Origin: Tetranychus cinnabarinus
Lineage: Eukaryota; Arthropoda; Arachnida; Trombidiformes; Tetranychidae
Direction of reading: 5' to 3'
Assembly: GCA_022266195.1 (NCBI GenBank)
Contig: WHVY01000003.1
Span: 8,742,001-8,806,000 of the forward strand
Length of the DNA stretch: 64,000 bases
Shown one piece after another: positions 38,001 through 53,000 of this stretch; the first letter of the stretch is position 1; the number at the start of each line of letters is the position of its first letter. The notes below the pieces were generated by a model, which saw only the letters and a program-made list of their open reading frames with translations, ran no database searches and had not been told where the DNA came from. The position numbers and the translations under genes were made by a program.

Positions 38001-41000
38001 CTTCATTTTGTTTACTTTTAATTTCACATTTCATTATATTTTATCCACTTTCATTGGGATTCATCTTACATCGTCTCAACAAAATTGACTTTATATTGAA
38101 TCATTAATGGTAACAAATATTGCAATGAATAAATAATGATTGTAAAGCTTTACTTGTATCAATAGAAGTAGATTGTCGAACAATTTTTTCTCTTCTTTTC
38201 TATTCTTCATTTTCGATTCTTTGCTTCTTTTGCTCAAAGCATTTGAACAATTTTGACTTCTTTATTTCACCTTATTCGGATTCATTGAAGAGCAACAAAA
38301 TTGCCTGTAAAGAAAAAGGTTGAAATGTAAATTGAAACATTCTTGTATTAAAATGTTTCATTTTTTTGTGTTTAAATGTCGAGATTAAACAATCAAAGTC
38401 GAGTTTATTATTTGCTTTGAATGCTTGAATTTTGCTGATTTTAAATTAATCTCAATGAAGTTTTGCTTCAAGTAATATTTCATGTTGAAATTGGATGGAT
38501 AAATTGTCTTCTGTTGAGCCAAAATCTCTAATGATTGCAAGAGTTGGAATCGTTTCTTCTTCTTTGGTCAACTTCTTTTGGTGCAAATTACTATTTAATG
38601 ATTGTCCGATGATTGAACTGGTAGAGTTGGTAATTTTTGCCATTTAAACTCGATACTATTAATGCTGTTGATATTACATTGTAATTGTAATCTGAAAATC
38701 AAGTCACATTGAAAGGGAAAAGTTGAGAGGCAAGTGTGACATTTATTCATACAGAAATATCATTACAAGTTACTTTTGCCAATAATATTATTTTCAACAG
38801 TTTATTTCATTCATTCATAGACAGATAGACTTAGCCATTAGTTAACACAATTTGTTCACACTGTGTTCATCTCGACTTCATTTACTTGTATCAAAATGAC
38901 AGTGAATCATTTGTTAGCTGTGTTGGATGAGTTTAATACACTTTTGATTCACTCAACTTTCCTGTCGCATCTTCAAAATTACAATCAATTTTGAAAGCAA
39001 AGCCATTTTCCATACTTTCAGACAGTCTACATTAATTTGTACCGAATGTTTTTTTTAATTATACGCACGCCTGTTTACAGCCATAGCTCACGATCGATTG
39101 ATGCTACAGACCTCAGACTTAAACCATGAGCTTCCGCAGATTGAAGAGCTATAAATGCCAAGGAAAAGGTCATTCAAGGTAAATCCGCCATTTGACCTAA
39201 AATTGACATTGGATTATATATAATAAGTTTATAAATCATAGATTATAGATCTTTCAGATCGTTTGTGGTCAAACACATATGCATAACTTTCACCATTGGA
39301 AAGATGACCGAATTTTCCAATCCAATTGATTGATTGAACGTAATGGAATCGCTAATATCCACAAGTTAGAAAACCTAACAAACACTAACCGATCTGAAAA
39401 GGTTCGTGATCTTAGAGAATGACCATCCAATGTCAATACGAGGTCGAATAACCGATTGATCATGTGTAGTTATGATTTACAAGCTAGCAAATAGATACAG
39501 TAAGATATACGATACCAAAAACAAGATTCGTTCTATAAAAATATGTCACTTAAAAATGCATTGTCTTACCTTTTTGATCCGGCTTAATTATAATAAGAAT
39601 TTTCACCAGGTTGAGAGTCCGCACCTGTAACCTAACACTCAACATTTAATTTACAGGGCATTTCAGCTAATTTTCCCGGTGTAAATTGACTATATCTTTG
39701 CCCTGAGTGATCTAGAGGTTAGATATTTTGTTACTGGAAATTTGGGCGATATTCAGTTGTCATATTTCAAGATCATTTCGTTATTGACCTCTGCCTGATA
39801 TTTGGAGGTCATTTTCTAAGAGTGCAAAAAATTATCAGAATGGTTGATGCTTACTACGAGTTAGTACCTTACACCGTTGCAAAGATAAATGCATTTTTCT
39901 TAAAACCAATTGATCAACACAACAATGTTCGAACACTCATATCTTTTGACCAGAATAAGTTATGGACATGCCACTAGCAGCAAGTAATCTTAGAAAATGA
40001 CTCCCAAACAGGTCATCGCGTTAGTTGGAGGTCAAATAACGCGATGACCTTGAATGACCTTGCCCTTGAAATATGCAATTGAGTACCGCCCGAATTCACA
40101 TAAACAAAATATATAACCTCTAGGTCACTAAGGAGCAAAGATATAGCCAATTTACAACGGGAAAATTAGCTAAAAATGCCCTGTACCAAAAAATTACCTT
40201 AAAGAATAAAAATTTTACTAATAGTCTCCTGGTAAGAACTGACTCGACTTGTGAGCTAGATGTTGATTGAGATGGGTCAATTGTTAAGAATTTTATAATG
40301 TGATTTAACACCATCTATGGTCAATTATCCAAAATAGCGTAGGAACCCTGTAGTTTGGCCAAAATCTTTACGCAAAAATTTCTTGTTTTCACTTTGTATA
40401 TTGTATACAGGGCATTTCAGCTAATTTTACCGTTTTAAATTGGCTATATCTTTGCTCATGAGTGAACTTGAGGTGTGATATTTTGTTTATGGAAATTTGG
40501 GCGATACTCAATTGTCATATTTCAAGGTCAAGGTGATTCAAGGTCATTGCGTTATTTGACCTCTGACTGATATTTGGAGGTCATTTTCTGAGAGCGCGAA
40601 AATTTTTATAATGTTTGATGCTTGCTACGAGTTTGTATCGTGCACCGTTGGAAAGATAAATGCATTTTTCTCAAAACCAATTGATCAACACATCAATGCG
40701 TAAACACTCATATCATTTGACCAGAATAAGTTATGAACATGTCTCTAGCATCAAACATTATAAAAATTTTCGCGCTCTCAGAAAATGACCTCCAAATATC
40801 AGTCAGAGGTCAAATAACGCAATGACCTTGAATCACCTTGACCTTAAAATATGACAATTGCGTATCGCCCAAATTTCCATAAACAAAATATCACACCTCA
40901 AGTTCACTCATGAGCAAAGATATAGCCAATTTAAAACGGTAAAATTAGCTGAAATGCCTTGTAGATTATTTTTACAATTGCGACTGTGATTTACATTGAG

Positions 41001-44000
41001 ATACAGAATATTGGATTGGAGAATTACCTCTGTAGATACATAATGGACACGAAGAAAAAGGGCGCCAATAAAATAATACGATACATCAAGATGGAATTTG
41101 TAAGATAAATTTTCAAAATGACTAACTGTTCAAAATAGTTGCTCATTTTATGTTAGCTTATTTTAGCTTCTAGAATATTAAGACAACTAATCAGACTTGC
41201 GAATTTATGGTGAACAGCAATTTTTAATTTTCTGTTGTTGAAATTCAACTGATTACCTGAAAATGTATGAACGAATGACCTTGAATGACTCCAGTTTTGT
41301 TTGTCGGATTATTATCATTTCCCAACAATTCTTGCATCCTTTTTTGTTTACCAAATGATAAGGAAAAAATGCTTTTTCTCTGATCATTATTATTATCCAT
41401 ACAATTTGATCTATTATCTAAGCCACTATTATCACTATTATTAGATTATCATTCCCTGTGAAACTGATATTAATTTATAACAGCTCATATGATAATTTTT
41501 GGAAACTTGATATTCATAATTTTCTCACGATAAGTATTACATGGAAACTCATTCTTTTTTTAGCAGCTTCTTTTCTTTGCCTCTTCATTATTCCATTCCC
41601 TGTGCTCTTCTCCCTGATATCGCTTGCCTCTCATGTAAAGAATCATGATGATGATTTCAAATTGTAAGGCTGACCTTTTCTCGAGTTGTTGCCATATACT
41701 TGTCTTGTTTGTTTATCTGGAAAGTAGTTTTCCATTCATTCCCATCTTTTCACTCCCAGTCTCTTTATCTGTACAATCTTGCTTGTTCCCAAGAAAAACC
41801 TTTTATACCATCTCAAGATATTTACATTGTCAAGGAAAATCAATTGATGAGCAAATGAATCTTATCAAAAGGTAATTGGTACAATTCAGTCCACAGTCCA
41901 TGGACACGACGTGATTATATTAGCTGCAAGCATTTACACTCCCAGTACAATTATCACAATTCTCATTGCATCAGCAACACACAATTTGAATTATAGCGTT
42001 TCAACTTTGTTCCCAGTTATGAACACTTAACTTTTTCCATGCATACAAATGTATTATAGAGAAAAGAAGGAAAAAACTTTTATTCCTGTTCTGGCCTAAT
42101 CTATTCATTAGATGAATACTTGAACAGGCAAATAAGAAGTGAAACAAGAACAAGAAAAGGAAAACATTTTCACTCCCTTCATTTGTTTGCTATTTTACAG
42201 ATTCATATAAATCCATTTAACCAGCATTCATCTTGTTCAGTTGAATGTTACCTTTTACTTGGAGTATAATATTGAACCAAACATTTTGACCTCAACTGTA
42301 AGGCAAATGCTCACAATTTGTTTCACTTGGCAAGTTAACTGGGAATGACTCTTGATAATAGCAATCAATGGATTTGCTGGGAGGGAAAAATGATTAATAT
42401 TGCCTTTTCTTTTGGGCACTTTATGATGAATGAATGTTGAGACTAATTTTCAGCTTTTCAAGCAAATTGTTTCAACTTTTGATTCTCATTGAAAACCTGG
42501 TTCAATGTATCGACCTTTTGACAAGGACTCTTAATTGAACCATTCATGCCAACGCATTAACTAAGAATGTCAATTTGTTTAGTTGAAATGATGAAAGGAG
42601 AAAAGTTTATTTCTCTTTTTTTCTTTTCTCCTATTCAAGAATGTATCACCTCCAATTATCGACCTCAATCATGTCCAATTGATTAGAAAGAATCCATTTA
42701 ATTAATGGAGAAAAGTTTCTTCTTTCAACTTGTCGCAATTTATTCATTTAATGATTCATTCAACTTTTCCACCATAAATTTACAAGCATCATTATTCATG
42801 AATTGTCAACCAACTGAAAGTGTTTCAATTTACTTTTGAATCGTTAATTTTGCTTGTTCAATCAATAAAAGGATAGATGAGAATAAACGAGAATAGAAAA
42901 GGCCAGAAAATTGAAATCAAATGAATCGAAATGCGATGTTCTGTTTGCCTTCTGGATACATGAGAAACATGAATTTTCGTTAAACATGAAGATGAACATC
43001 GCAAAGCAGTCTGCTATAAGCAATATAATAAAGTTGAAAAGCAAATATCAATGCTGAAAAGCGTCAAACTGTTATCACTAGTTTCAACAATTTTCGATCG
43101 AAATGATTCATTTTCTCAACATTTTTCGATTGAAATTTTTGCGATAGAGCGTGCAATTGCAAGTGATCGATATTTCTTCATTTCTGCTTCGAGATTGAGA
43201 TTGAAATGCAAATTCTGTGAATATTTTTTTTTCTTTTTTTCTTTCACTTTTCTGATTTTTGCGTGAATTGTCACAATTGTAATCTCAAGTGCATGTTGAT
43301 TTAATTGTTAATCGTTAAGATTGATTTTGCATCCTTGTTGCAAATCGACTCTCTGTTAGTTCAATTGATGGATTCAACTTCGATTAACTTTTTAAGGTCA
43401 ATCTATTCACAAATGATGACTTAAAGGATCGTCGAGCTTCATTCTTATTGCACTCTTTTATGCCTGCCAAAGGGCTTAAGAATTTCCAAAAAGACGAATC
43501 TTGTGCATTTTTGGTTGGACCAAAAACTGTTGCTATTTCATTTAAAAAACAGCTGAATAACGAATAGGGGATTTGTCACCTAATATTTATCGATTTTGCT
43601 CGTTAATCTATTCGGAATTTGAGAGATGAAAAGATTTACAAGTTTAGTAATTATTATCAAATGTTATTCAGTTAGTCAATTGAGACTTTAATATTTTGTT
43701 AGGCAAAGTTTCGCTTCAAATCTCCTTTAATCTTTTCAGTCATCAATGAACATTTTATAACATTTTGACGGAAAATTATTCAATAATCTATTTTGGAAAG
43801 GCAGCTAACAAAGAAGCTCAAGAATAAGCAGATTCTCACTGTATCGGCACGATCTATTATTGAGCTTGCAACAAGAACCACCTCGATAGAACAAATTTAG
43901 CGAATAGAATTTTCAATATTTGAATGTCGGTTCTATTGAAACGTGAAATAGTCATTAAATGGGCGAAACAATCACAGTCAATCATATTGTCTAATTGTCT

Positions 44001-47000
44001 TCGTCAATATGCGAAATACAGTTGAAACGAATTTCTCGAGTTTCGAATCTAAATTTAGTCTAATCAGTTGACATTGCTGACCATTATTTCATCTTTCATG
44101 AATATTCATTGAATTTTCCCCAGTTTTCATCGAACAAATTGGTTTGTCAATTTCAATCAAACTTGAAACGAAAAATTTGTTGCGATCACAAGTTGAAGAG
44201 AAAGATATGAATTGAAAGCATTTATAATAAATATGTATGAAATGAGACATTCTGATGACACATGTTGGTTCATTCGACCAAATGAATAGCCATGACATTC
44301 ATTGACTAGATTCACCAATTGTGAGAAAAGGAAAGAATTGCAAAAAAAGATGAAAACATTTCTCTGCTTATTAACACATTTTTTTGCTCATTAATTTCGC
44401 CCACTTTTCTTATTGAACAGTAATAACGAAAAAAAAGAGAAACTTCAAATTGATTCTGCAGACATCATGAATTGAACTTTTCTTGTGAAACAAAATTTTC
44501 CAAATACTTTACAATAGCGAAAGAAGAAGAGAAAAGTTCGAAGTTGAAAATCAGGAAAAACTCTTGATAAGCAAAAGATGATTTTCACTTTTGTTGGCAA
44601 CGAGACTCAAACTGAAAGTCAACAATAACAAAGAAAAGGAAAACAAAGAGAATCTAAATTTTTGAAATTCTGAACTTGAAAGGAAAGAGAAGAAAAAAGT
44701 ATTTTTTTTTTATTGTTCAATCAAAAAAAGTTATTGAAAAATCGCGAATCAGATAATGTTAAAGGAAAGGAATTTCATTTCAACTGAAAACACACATGAA
44801 AAGGGAATGAATGGAACAAGTTGAGAAATTTTCTTCCTCTTGTAAAATTTTCTATCATGATGGTAATGATAATCAGACAACATGATACTGTAACTATTAG
44901 GACAATAAATTCAACTGATGATGATGATAATGAATTGGTAATATTTGGAACAAGAACAAAAGGCAAAATTCGAATCACGTTCAAAATCATTTTACGTTTG
45001 TTTTCAATTGACTTTGATCAAAAGCCAAGAAATCAATTCAATTACAATCATTACAAGATAATAACTGAAACGATATTTTTCAATCAGCTATTTTGGTTCA
45101 TCATTTTGATTGATTTTGACGAGCAATTGGATAAACATGATGGAATTTTGTTGGAAATTGTGAAGAGAAAATTTTTGCCCAGAAAATGACTTTTCATTGG
45201 GAATTGATTCACTGACTAAGAAATGAGTCGATGAATAAATAGATAGTTATGTACATTTTGAGAAATGGTAAAACAATTGATGAAATATTCAATTGTATTT
45301 GGACGAAATGCGAACAAGAAAATGGAAAAAAAGGAAAAACAAGTTTTTCTACTTTGAGATTACTTTGATCTGATGAATCTTCATCATTATCATGATAAGT
45401 GGAAAATTTTGAAATGAAAATTGCATTGGAAAACAGTTGATCAAGTAATGGATGGTTCAATTGGAGGAATGAAAGGTTCAAGAGTAAGTTACATTTGCAA
45501 CGAAAGGAAAGCGAAAGAACTTCAATATTGTGCTTTGGAACATCATCCATTGATTCATTGTGTTGTGCTTGTTACCATCAAATTATTTGGGCGATGGGGA
45601 TTGGTAATTCATGCATGTCCTCTGAAGGTCAAAGGCAACTTTATTCGATAATAATTTCTATTCATATTTGACGCTTTTCATAGTCTCCGGTCAAGTTACT
45701 TATGCAAGAATAACCATTCTCGAGCCAATAAAGTTTGGATCAAGTTTAGCAATTTTTCATTTCCATTTTGACTTAATTACAATTGAAAAATGTCTTTATT
45801 GAGTAAATAATTTTTCATCAGGGAGTGAAAACTCCCAAGACTTGTTTTCTTCCATTTCTCTTGACCATTTTGAGTAAAAAACTTTTCACATCATTTCAAG
45901 TTTTCTTAACTCCAAATGAATTGTAATATCTTCAAGACTCGAGTTTAATCACTTTTCATTTAAAGCACATAATATGGTTAGAAATGTCATTCCCTGCTGA
46001 CGAAAGTTTTGTAAGTTATCAGAGTGAAATTTTTTTGCTCCAATCGAAACTTGAAGGAAATTCCAAGAAAAGTTATCAGACTTTTTTTCGTTTTTGTCAT
46101 TAATTCGTTGCATTAGAATAAAAAAGTTTAAATTTTGTACTTACTCGCGAGGCGATCTCAGTTTACCACAAATGAGCTTCTCTTGATAGGTTGCTGTTTG
46201 TTGAAGAGCAAAGTCAATCTCTATCTGCGGAACTCGCTCAAAGTTGGCTTCAATGGAAATTGGTGGAACCACCGAGATAACAATAATATCACTAACCAAG
46301 CTCATTGAATCAGAATCGAAATCTTTGTCAACATTTTTTAAATAAATTTCGGAAATGCCCATTCCATATCGTCGAAAATCTGTCAATTATCAAAAGACGA
46401 AAAGGTAAAAAATTTGAAACCCAAAAATTGGACGCAAAAAAAGTCGAAAACTTGCCTTCTAGAAAAATATTTGCTTTAGGTTTACTCGGTGAATGTTCAA
46501 TTTCATTGCTATCATCTTCAGAATGCAACAATGAAATGTGATCTCCAAAAGGCGTTACATGGGTCAATGTTAGAGCTTGAATAACAAATGAAGGTTGGAC
46601 AAAAGTAAAAAAAGTTGAGGTTAGTAAAAATGAAATTTAAACTTGAATAGAAAAGGAAAAAAAAGTTGACCAAAAAACAGATAAAGTTACAATTGTTGAA
46701 TTGCGAGAAAGAAGAAAAGACTTTTGGAAATGTTTTTTTTCTCTCATTTGGTTATTCATCAAGAAGCGTGACTACAGTCAAGACTAGAGTCTGACCCAAA
46801 AGCCTTGCCTGTTGGGTCTCGAGTTTCATCAATCACGGTCATTTAGTCAGGTAAAGCTGCAACTACTTTAGACAAAAACATAATACAAAAAACCTCTAAA
46901 ATCATTTTTCATTGCCTTTTATTTCGTTAACTTTATTTAGCTTTGTTCGTTTCTCTTCAACTCTTCTTCCAAATGTAACTTTTAGCTAAAAATTTCATCT

Positions 47001-50000
47001 TGCTCATCTCACCAGTCATCATCATCAACATCATGCTTCTTCATCTCTCCTCCTTCTTCAGGGTAACTTCAATTACTCTTTATTCTTTTTCTTTTTTTTC
47101 TCCTCTTTTCTTCCAAGTGTATATTCGCCTTCTTAAAAAGATAACAAGGATTTATTGCTTAATGGACCTTTACTGTTAGTTTATCTACAAGAAGAACCTT
47201 TACTTTTATCATGAATTTTTTCGTTTCCACTTTTGCCTTTTGATCATTCCTTTTTGTCTCTCTCTCTTTATCTTTCATCTCATGTCATCATCATCATCAT
47301 CAAAAGCAGACTTGACGACAAAAAAAATCGCTCTTTTCCATGATCAAGGTTTCAATCAAAACAGATTTTCCCAAATCACTTTGAATAATCTTTCAATTTA
47401 AATGAGAAAAAGAAAATTGTGAAAAATTCATTTCTGAAAATTTAATCAATTTTAATTTCAGTTTCAGTTTCAGCAAAAAAAGAAGAAGAAATTAATGGAA
47501 AATCAATGTCAAAGATGAATTATTGTTATCCTTTTCATCGACATTATCATATGCATATTTATTATCTGTTTGGCCAATAAAGTTTTATCTGACAAACTGT
47601 CAATGACAGAATCAGAGTCTGAACGAAAAGTGTGGAAATGAGGAAAAAAAATTCTATTCTCATCATTATTTGCAAATTGAAATTTGATATAACGATGATG
47701 ATGATGATGATGATGATGATCAGCATGAATATTACCACCAACTATGGTGTTAAAATCAACTTATAGTAAAGACAATAAAGATGGCAAAAAATGGATTAGA
47801 ATAAAAATTTGAACTTTTTTTTCTCTTTTCTGCACTTTTTTTCCCTGCAAAATTGGATTACATGAAGGCTTTGGTTCAGTTGAACTTACCGATGTTGGTT
47901 GTTATTGGATTGAAAGATTTAATTTGACGAATTGTTCCATCATTACAGAATACTATTAATGCTCGTAACAATGATTCAGAAAGTGATTTGAGTCCAAAAA
48001 TAGTTTCAACCGATTTCATGGTTAGCAAAGCCTAAAGGTGGTGAGAAAAGGTGAAAATGAGAGCATGAATAGAAATGAATAAAAAGTGAATTTCGAATCA
48101 AGTTAATCAATGAATTGAACAGTATTTATTGTAGTGAGAAAAAAGATATTTTTCATTTTTTCCATTCTTCGTTAGTAACATTTTCACACCTTTTTTTACC
48201 TGAATAAGGTGCTACTTTTCACTACTTGATTCATTTGTGTTTAACCCAAATTTTAACCCGATTACAGTGAAAGGTTTCGAAGGCAATGATGAAGAGTAAA
48301 AATTGTTGAACATGAAGAAGAAGAAGAAGAAAAGTGAAAAAATAATCTTTCGTTTGTTGATCATCTAATCTTGAACTAAAAGCTGAATTGTACCTCAAGG
48401 GGTTTACATATGAAAGATTCACTTAAACCTTATCATGAGTAAAGAGAGAAAAAATGAAAAACTTGGAAAAGTGATTTTTTTTGCTCAGCTTCATTTGATT
48501 CCAACATTTTTCTTTATTCAACTTTTTTTTACTCGCTGCTTTTTTTTGCCTTTTTTGCCTTTTTACCCTTTGCCTTTCAACACCAACACCATCAACTCAT
48601 CATGTTCAACTCAATTTATTGATTGAATGTGTTTAACAAGCAATCAGTAACACTTTTGTTTCCCTTCATCATCATCTTCATCTTGGTTTGATTTACTTTC
48701 CTTTGCCATTCTCTTTCAATGAACCTAACTGTTCACCAACCTTTTTTTTATTTGTAAGCAATACTTGGTCTCTTCTTCCCTTTTACAGTTACTATTCAAT
48801 TTCAACCATTCTCATGAGTCTATTTATAAAGGTCATCAAGAGCAACTCAATCTTTTGTTTACAGTTAATATTTGTTATCACATTTTCACTTTCATCTTGC
48901 CAGGCTTGTTCATTCATTTTATCGTCATTTCTTTTCTTTACTCGTAAACTGTCTTCATGCTTTTCAATCTAATTTATCTTCTCATCAAATTCAATTTTCA
49001 GTGTAAAATAATTGAATTAGCCAGTGTAATTTACGTGAAAAAATGGAGAAAATGCAAGTTCAATCGAGTCTATCAAAGTTTACATTCATTATTAAGTGAT
49101 ATTTTGTCCAATAATTTAATTCTTTTCTGTTTAAGTCATGTTTATTTCCAACTCCGAGAGACGTAATTACTCAAATTGAGTTATCACAATGAGCATTTTA
49201 AATAAGCTCTTAAAATAGTTAAGATTTCTAACGACAAAATTTACTCTTTCTAACAAATACACTTTTTTGACCATGTGACTGGAATTTGAACGCCCTCTAT
49301 TTCCGTTCTGGTGACCATATGTTTGGGTTAGGAAGTCAGTGAAGTTTTTTTCAGTGTTTTGTGTTGGTTTTGTGTTGATAATTTTACAAAATGTCTGAAG
49401 TTACAACGGAACAAAAAGTGAAATTAATTGAATTTTACTTCACTTTGGGAAAATCTAAAGCTGCTGCCATACGGCGATTAAAGACAACTTTCGGTAAAGA
49501 TGTCACTTGTTCAGATAGTACTCTTGGACGGTAAGTTATAGTTTTATAAAACCGAATTTTGTAGAGTTTTTCACATTACTCTTTGTTGGTAAAAACTAAC
49601 ATGGGTCATAGCTAATATTAATTTCAAATCATCTTCAGTTTGATTGATAAGTTTTTAGAGACTGGCTCAATGGACGACCGGAGACATTTAGGCCCTGGAC
49701 GAGACTAAAGTGCTACTACCAAATCCAAGAGAATCCATTAGGAGAACAGTTCGAATGCTGGAACCTGATCCGGCTTTTTTTCGAGCTTTCCACTTATATC
49801 TTTTCAGAATCAATAAGATACATCATTATATGCTGACTTTTTACGCAACAAATATTCATCGTGAACTGGTTGTGCCTCAAAAAAGACAAAGGGTTGGAAT
49901 AGCCGATCAAGTTTAAAAAAGACGATTTACTTGAACTTAGTTTCATTTTCTTGATCACAATTCTCATAGAAATAAATTGAAACAAAAATAGAAAAAAATA

Positions 50001-53000
50001 TTTACTGTAGAAACCTTTACTTTTGGCTATTTTAGTTTGGTTCTGAAGGTCGTCCTGTGGACATTCAAAGGAAAACCTTTATCACATTGATTTTGTTCAT
50101 TTTCAATTCAACATTTGCTTTTCTATTTTCAGTTGCAACCATAAGAACACCAAATTGAGATCTAAGCTTAGTTTTTTTTGGAAAACGATTTTCAGACTTT
50201 TATCTTTTAACCAAACCATTCTTTGACATTAAAATTCATCATTTTCAATACTTTGACTGCTCGATATATTTTGATCACAGCGTTTCTCTCAACCTTTTCA
50301 TCAACTTGCTCATGAATTTTGAACATTTTTGGTCAAAAGTTTTTCTTGATAATTTTTCCCTCCAAATGTTTGGACTCGGAAATGCAATTAACTGTTGGGT
50401 TGATAAATTTGTTGTCTTTTTTTGCTTCAAAATCCAAACACTTTTTTCTGTGTATTAATCATGTTGACCTGTTTCTTTGTTGTGGACATTTTGTCAACAA
50501 AATTGGGAATTTTGAAAGTTACTTTTTGTTTACTTCAGATGGAAATGCTCAAGTTGTGCTCAATACAAGAAGCTGAAATATAAAAATTGAAAGATGAAAA
50601 AAGTCAACATTGAAAAGCTCAAGTAAAATATTGCAAGTATATTACTTGGATAATAGTTGAACTTGAACAATAAAAGGAAGAGGAAAAGAAAAGAGCAACA
50701 AGATGATGATGAGGATGATGGAACGTGGAAGAAGAAGAAAAACTGTGAAATAACATTTTGTTTGTTTGTTGACAAAAACATGTCCAAAATGTCAACTTTA
50801 TCATGAAAAACTCAGCTTTCAAAATGTGTATTTTTGTCTGTTCACTTTTGTTGGTACAGACAAGAGTATCAAGGAGAAAAAAAGTGAAGCCTTGACAAAA
50901 AAAGTAGAGCAAGGAACAAGTGAGAAAAAATTGAGCAAAAAAAGCAAAATGTTGCTCGCAAAAGTAGATGGAATAAAAAAGGTGTAAAAATTTTACGACT
51001 CTTGGTGCACGTATTAATATACACTTATCAGGTAACAGCGAGATAAAGTTTAAAGATTGAAGCAAACAACTTCATAACGAGTTCAACCTGTGCATTCATT
51101 GCCAGATGCAAACGAGCAAACTTATCACCAAACTTATCAAAAAGGGAATCAAGTTGTAAAGATATAAAATTATTGTTGATTCGCTTATTATTTCATTGCA
51201 TTTCGCATCATTATAGAGATTGAAAGACTTTCATAGTAATCGATTTATTTATTCGATTAGCTCAACAATTTTGGAGAATCGATTTTTTAAGAGGTCGATT
51301 TCTTTGCCGAATAATTACTTTTGGTGAAGAAACGATGTGCTCAATGGATATGGATAGTGAAACTTGGAGAATCTCGGATATCTGAACTAAAGTTTTTCAA
51401 TCTTCGGAAGCTCATGGCTCAAGACCTGTAGCATCAACCTTGAGTTATGACTGCAGACAAGTGTAAAGATTATAAACTTGGGCTTTTAGTCAAAGTGACA
51501 AAAGTTGATTTACTCTTGATGATCAATCTAATAAATGACTGTCTACTATTGGTATTGATAAATTGCTCATTTTATCATGAATATTAGTTTAAGAGTCTAA
51601 CCAAGTTTAATCTTTCAATCAATTCAGCGCAATCGAAATTTCAATAAAAATTGAATCAAAGGTAAAGTTGCGAAAAATCTTGGAATTGAAATGTAAATTG
51701 AATTTTGGACACAATTGTTTGATGGTGTTCAATGCGTATAATGATAAGGCAAATGAAAACATGAAACATGAAAGGAATGAAAGGTTCGACTTTCACCAGA
51801 AATTTTGATATTAGCCAAACCAAAAAGTAGAAAATAATGTGATGTGATTTTTTGGCAGAACATTTCTTGTTCTTGCTCTTCTTCATGGGTTTCCTTTGGG
51901 TTAGAGGATAATGGTTGAACAAAAGAAGGCGAAGGAGTGAGAGGAAAAAATGGAGATGCAATTTTGACAGAGTAACATGGAGTGAGTTTTTTATCCAGCA
52001 GAACAATAAATGGCAGAAAAGGGTTAAGAAAAGAAGTGAAAGAGAGTACAAAAAAAAAGAAGCTTGCAACACAAGATGTTGATTATGATAATGGATCAAG
52101 CTGATATGAAATGCTGAAGGTCAAAAGATGAGGCAAGATTTGGTTGAAAAGGTGGTAATGATAATAATAATAATCTTGCTTGAATAGGTATTATCTGTAT
52201 TAATAGTTTTTTTGCCTTTTTTCTTGCCTCTTTTTACTCCTTCTCACCTTAAGAAATGATTATTACCTTAAGTTATGATTTATCGTTTGAGATAAACTTT
52301 TATTCAACACTTTTAAAAGTGCATATTATTATTATCATCCAAAATGATTATCATTTTTTTTTCTTCGTTGGCTCGCTTCTCAAGGTGGAGCTTTTTTATT
52401 GCACTTTGGGTTGAATGTTGAAGCTCCAACAATATTTCAACTTTAACCTCCTGTTCAATATCTTTACTCGTTGAGGTTACTTACATTTTTCTCAGTTTCC
52501 AACGGAAAGGCTAATGGAAGTTGAGTTAAAAGTTGCTCTGAACTTGAAATCAGTGACTGTAAAGAGAAGCGAAAAGAAGAGTTTAGTAATTTTGGCTCAA
52601 TTAGTTGATTAATTTCGCTCAAAATGGGCAGAGATAATTTGTTAATTAGAACGAAATTGGTAGGAAGATTTTTTTTGTCAATTTCAACGATTTTTTTTTC
52701 TTCTTCATGCATTTTCTCATGATTGAGTGAGTGATAATGACTGGAGATGAGCAAAGGTGAAAGTGATTAATGTTGAAGGAAAGGTTGTGACAAGTGAGAC
52801 AAGATGAAAATGGAATGTTGAATCATATTTATATTATAACAGGGAATGAACGACGAAAATTGTTTAATTAACTGTTAATCTCTATTAATAATGTCAATGA
52901 GTCTTTTCTGAGCTCTGTTGCTTTTGTTGATTATCAACATTGTGCTCAACTGAAAATTGATACCATGTAATCTTAATCATCATGAGAGCTACTTAACTCA

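Larger units (their letters stand above)
36355..46144 (-). other. Receptor intron 6 (9.8 kb)
   Basis: GT-AG intron that splits the GPS coding sequence. No independent gene was recognised. It carries the cluster of fold-back elements at 39.1-41.0 kb. Confidence 0.75.
48032..52484 (-). other. Receptor intron 3 (4.5 kb)
   Basis: GT-AG intron. It contains the broken transposase at 49.4-49.9 kb on the other strand and a dispersed repeat at about 51.4 kb. Other open frames here look like composition artefacts. Confidence 0.7.

Noticed and set aside
44821..45189. 122-codon plus-strand frame
   Set aside because: An Asp run comes from a GAT repeat and the rest is Ile/Phe-rich. There is no start context or homology pattern.
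50619..52099. Two minus-strand frames of about 147 codons
   Set aside because: Low-complexity Phe/Leu/Ser/His translations of pyrimidine-rich DNA, inside receptor intron 3, with no supporting signals.
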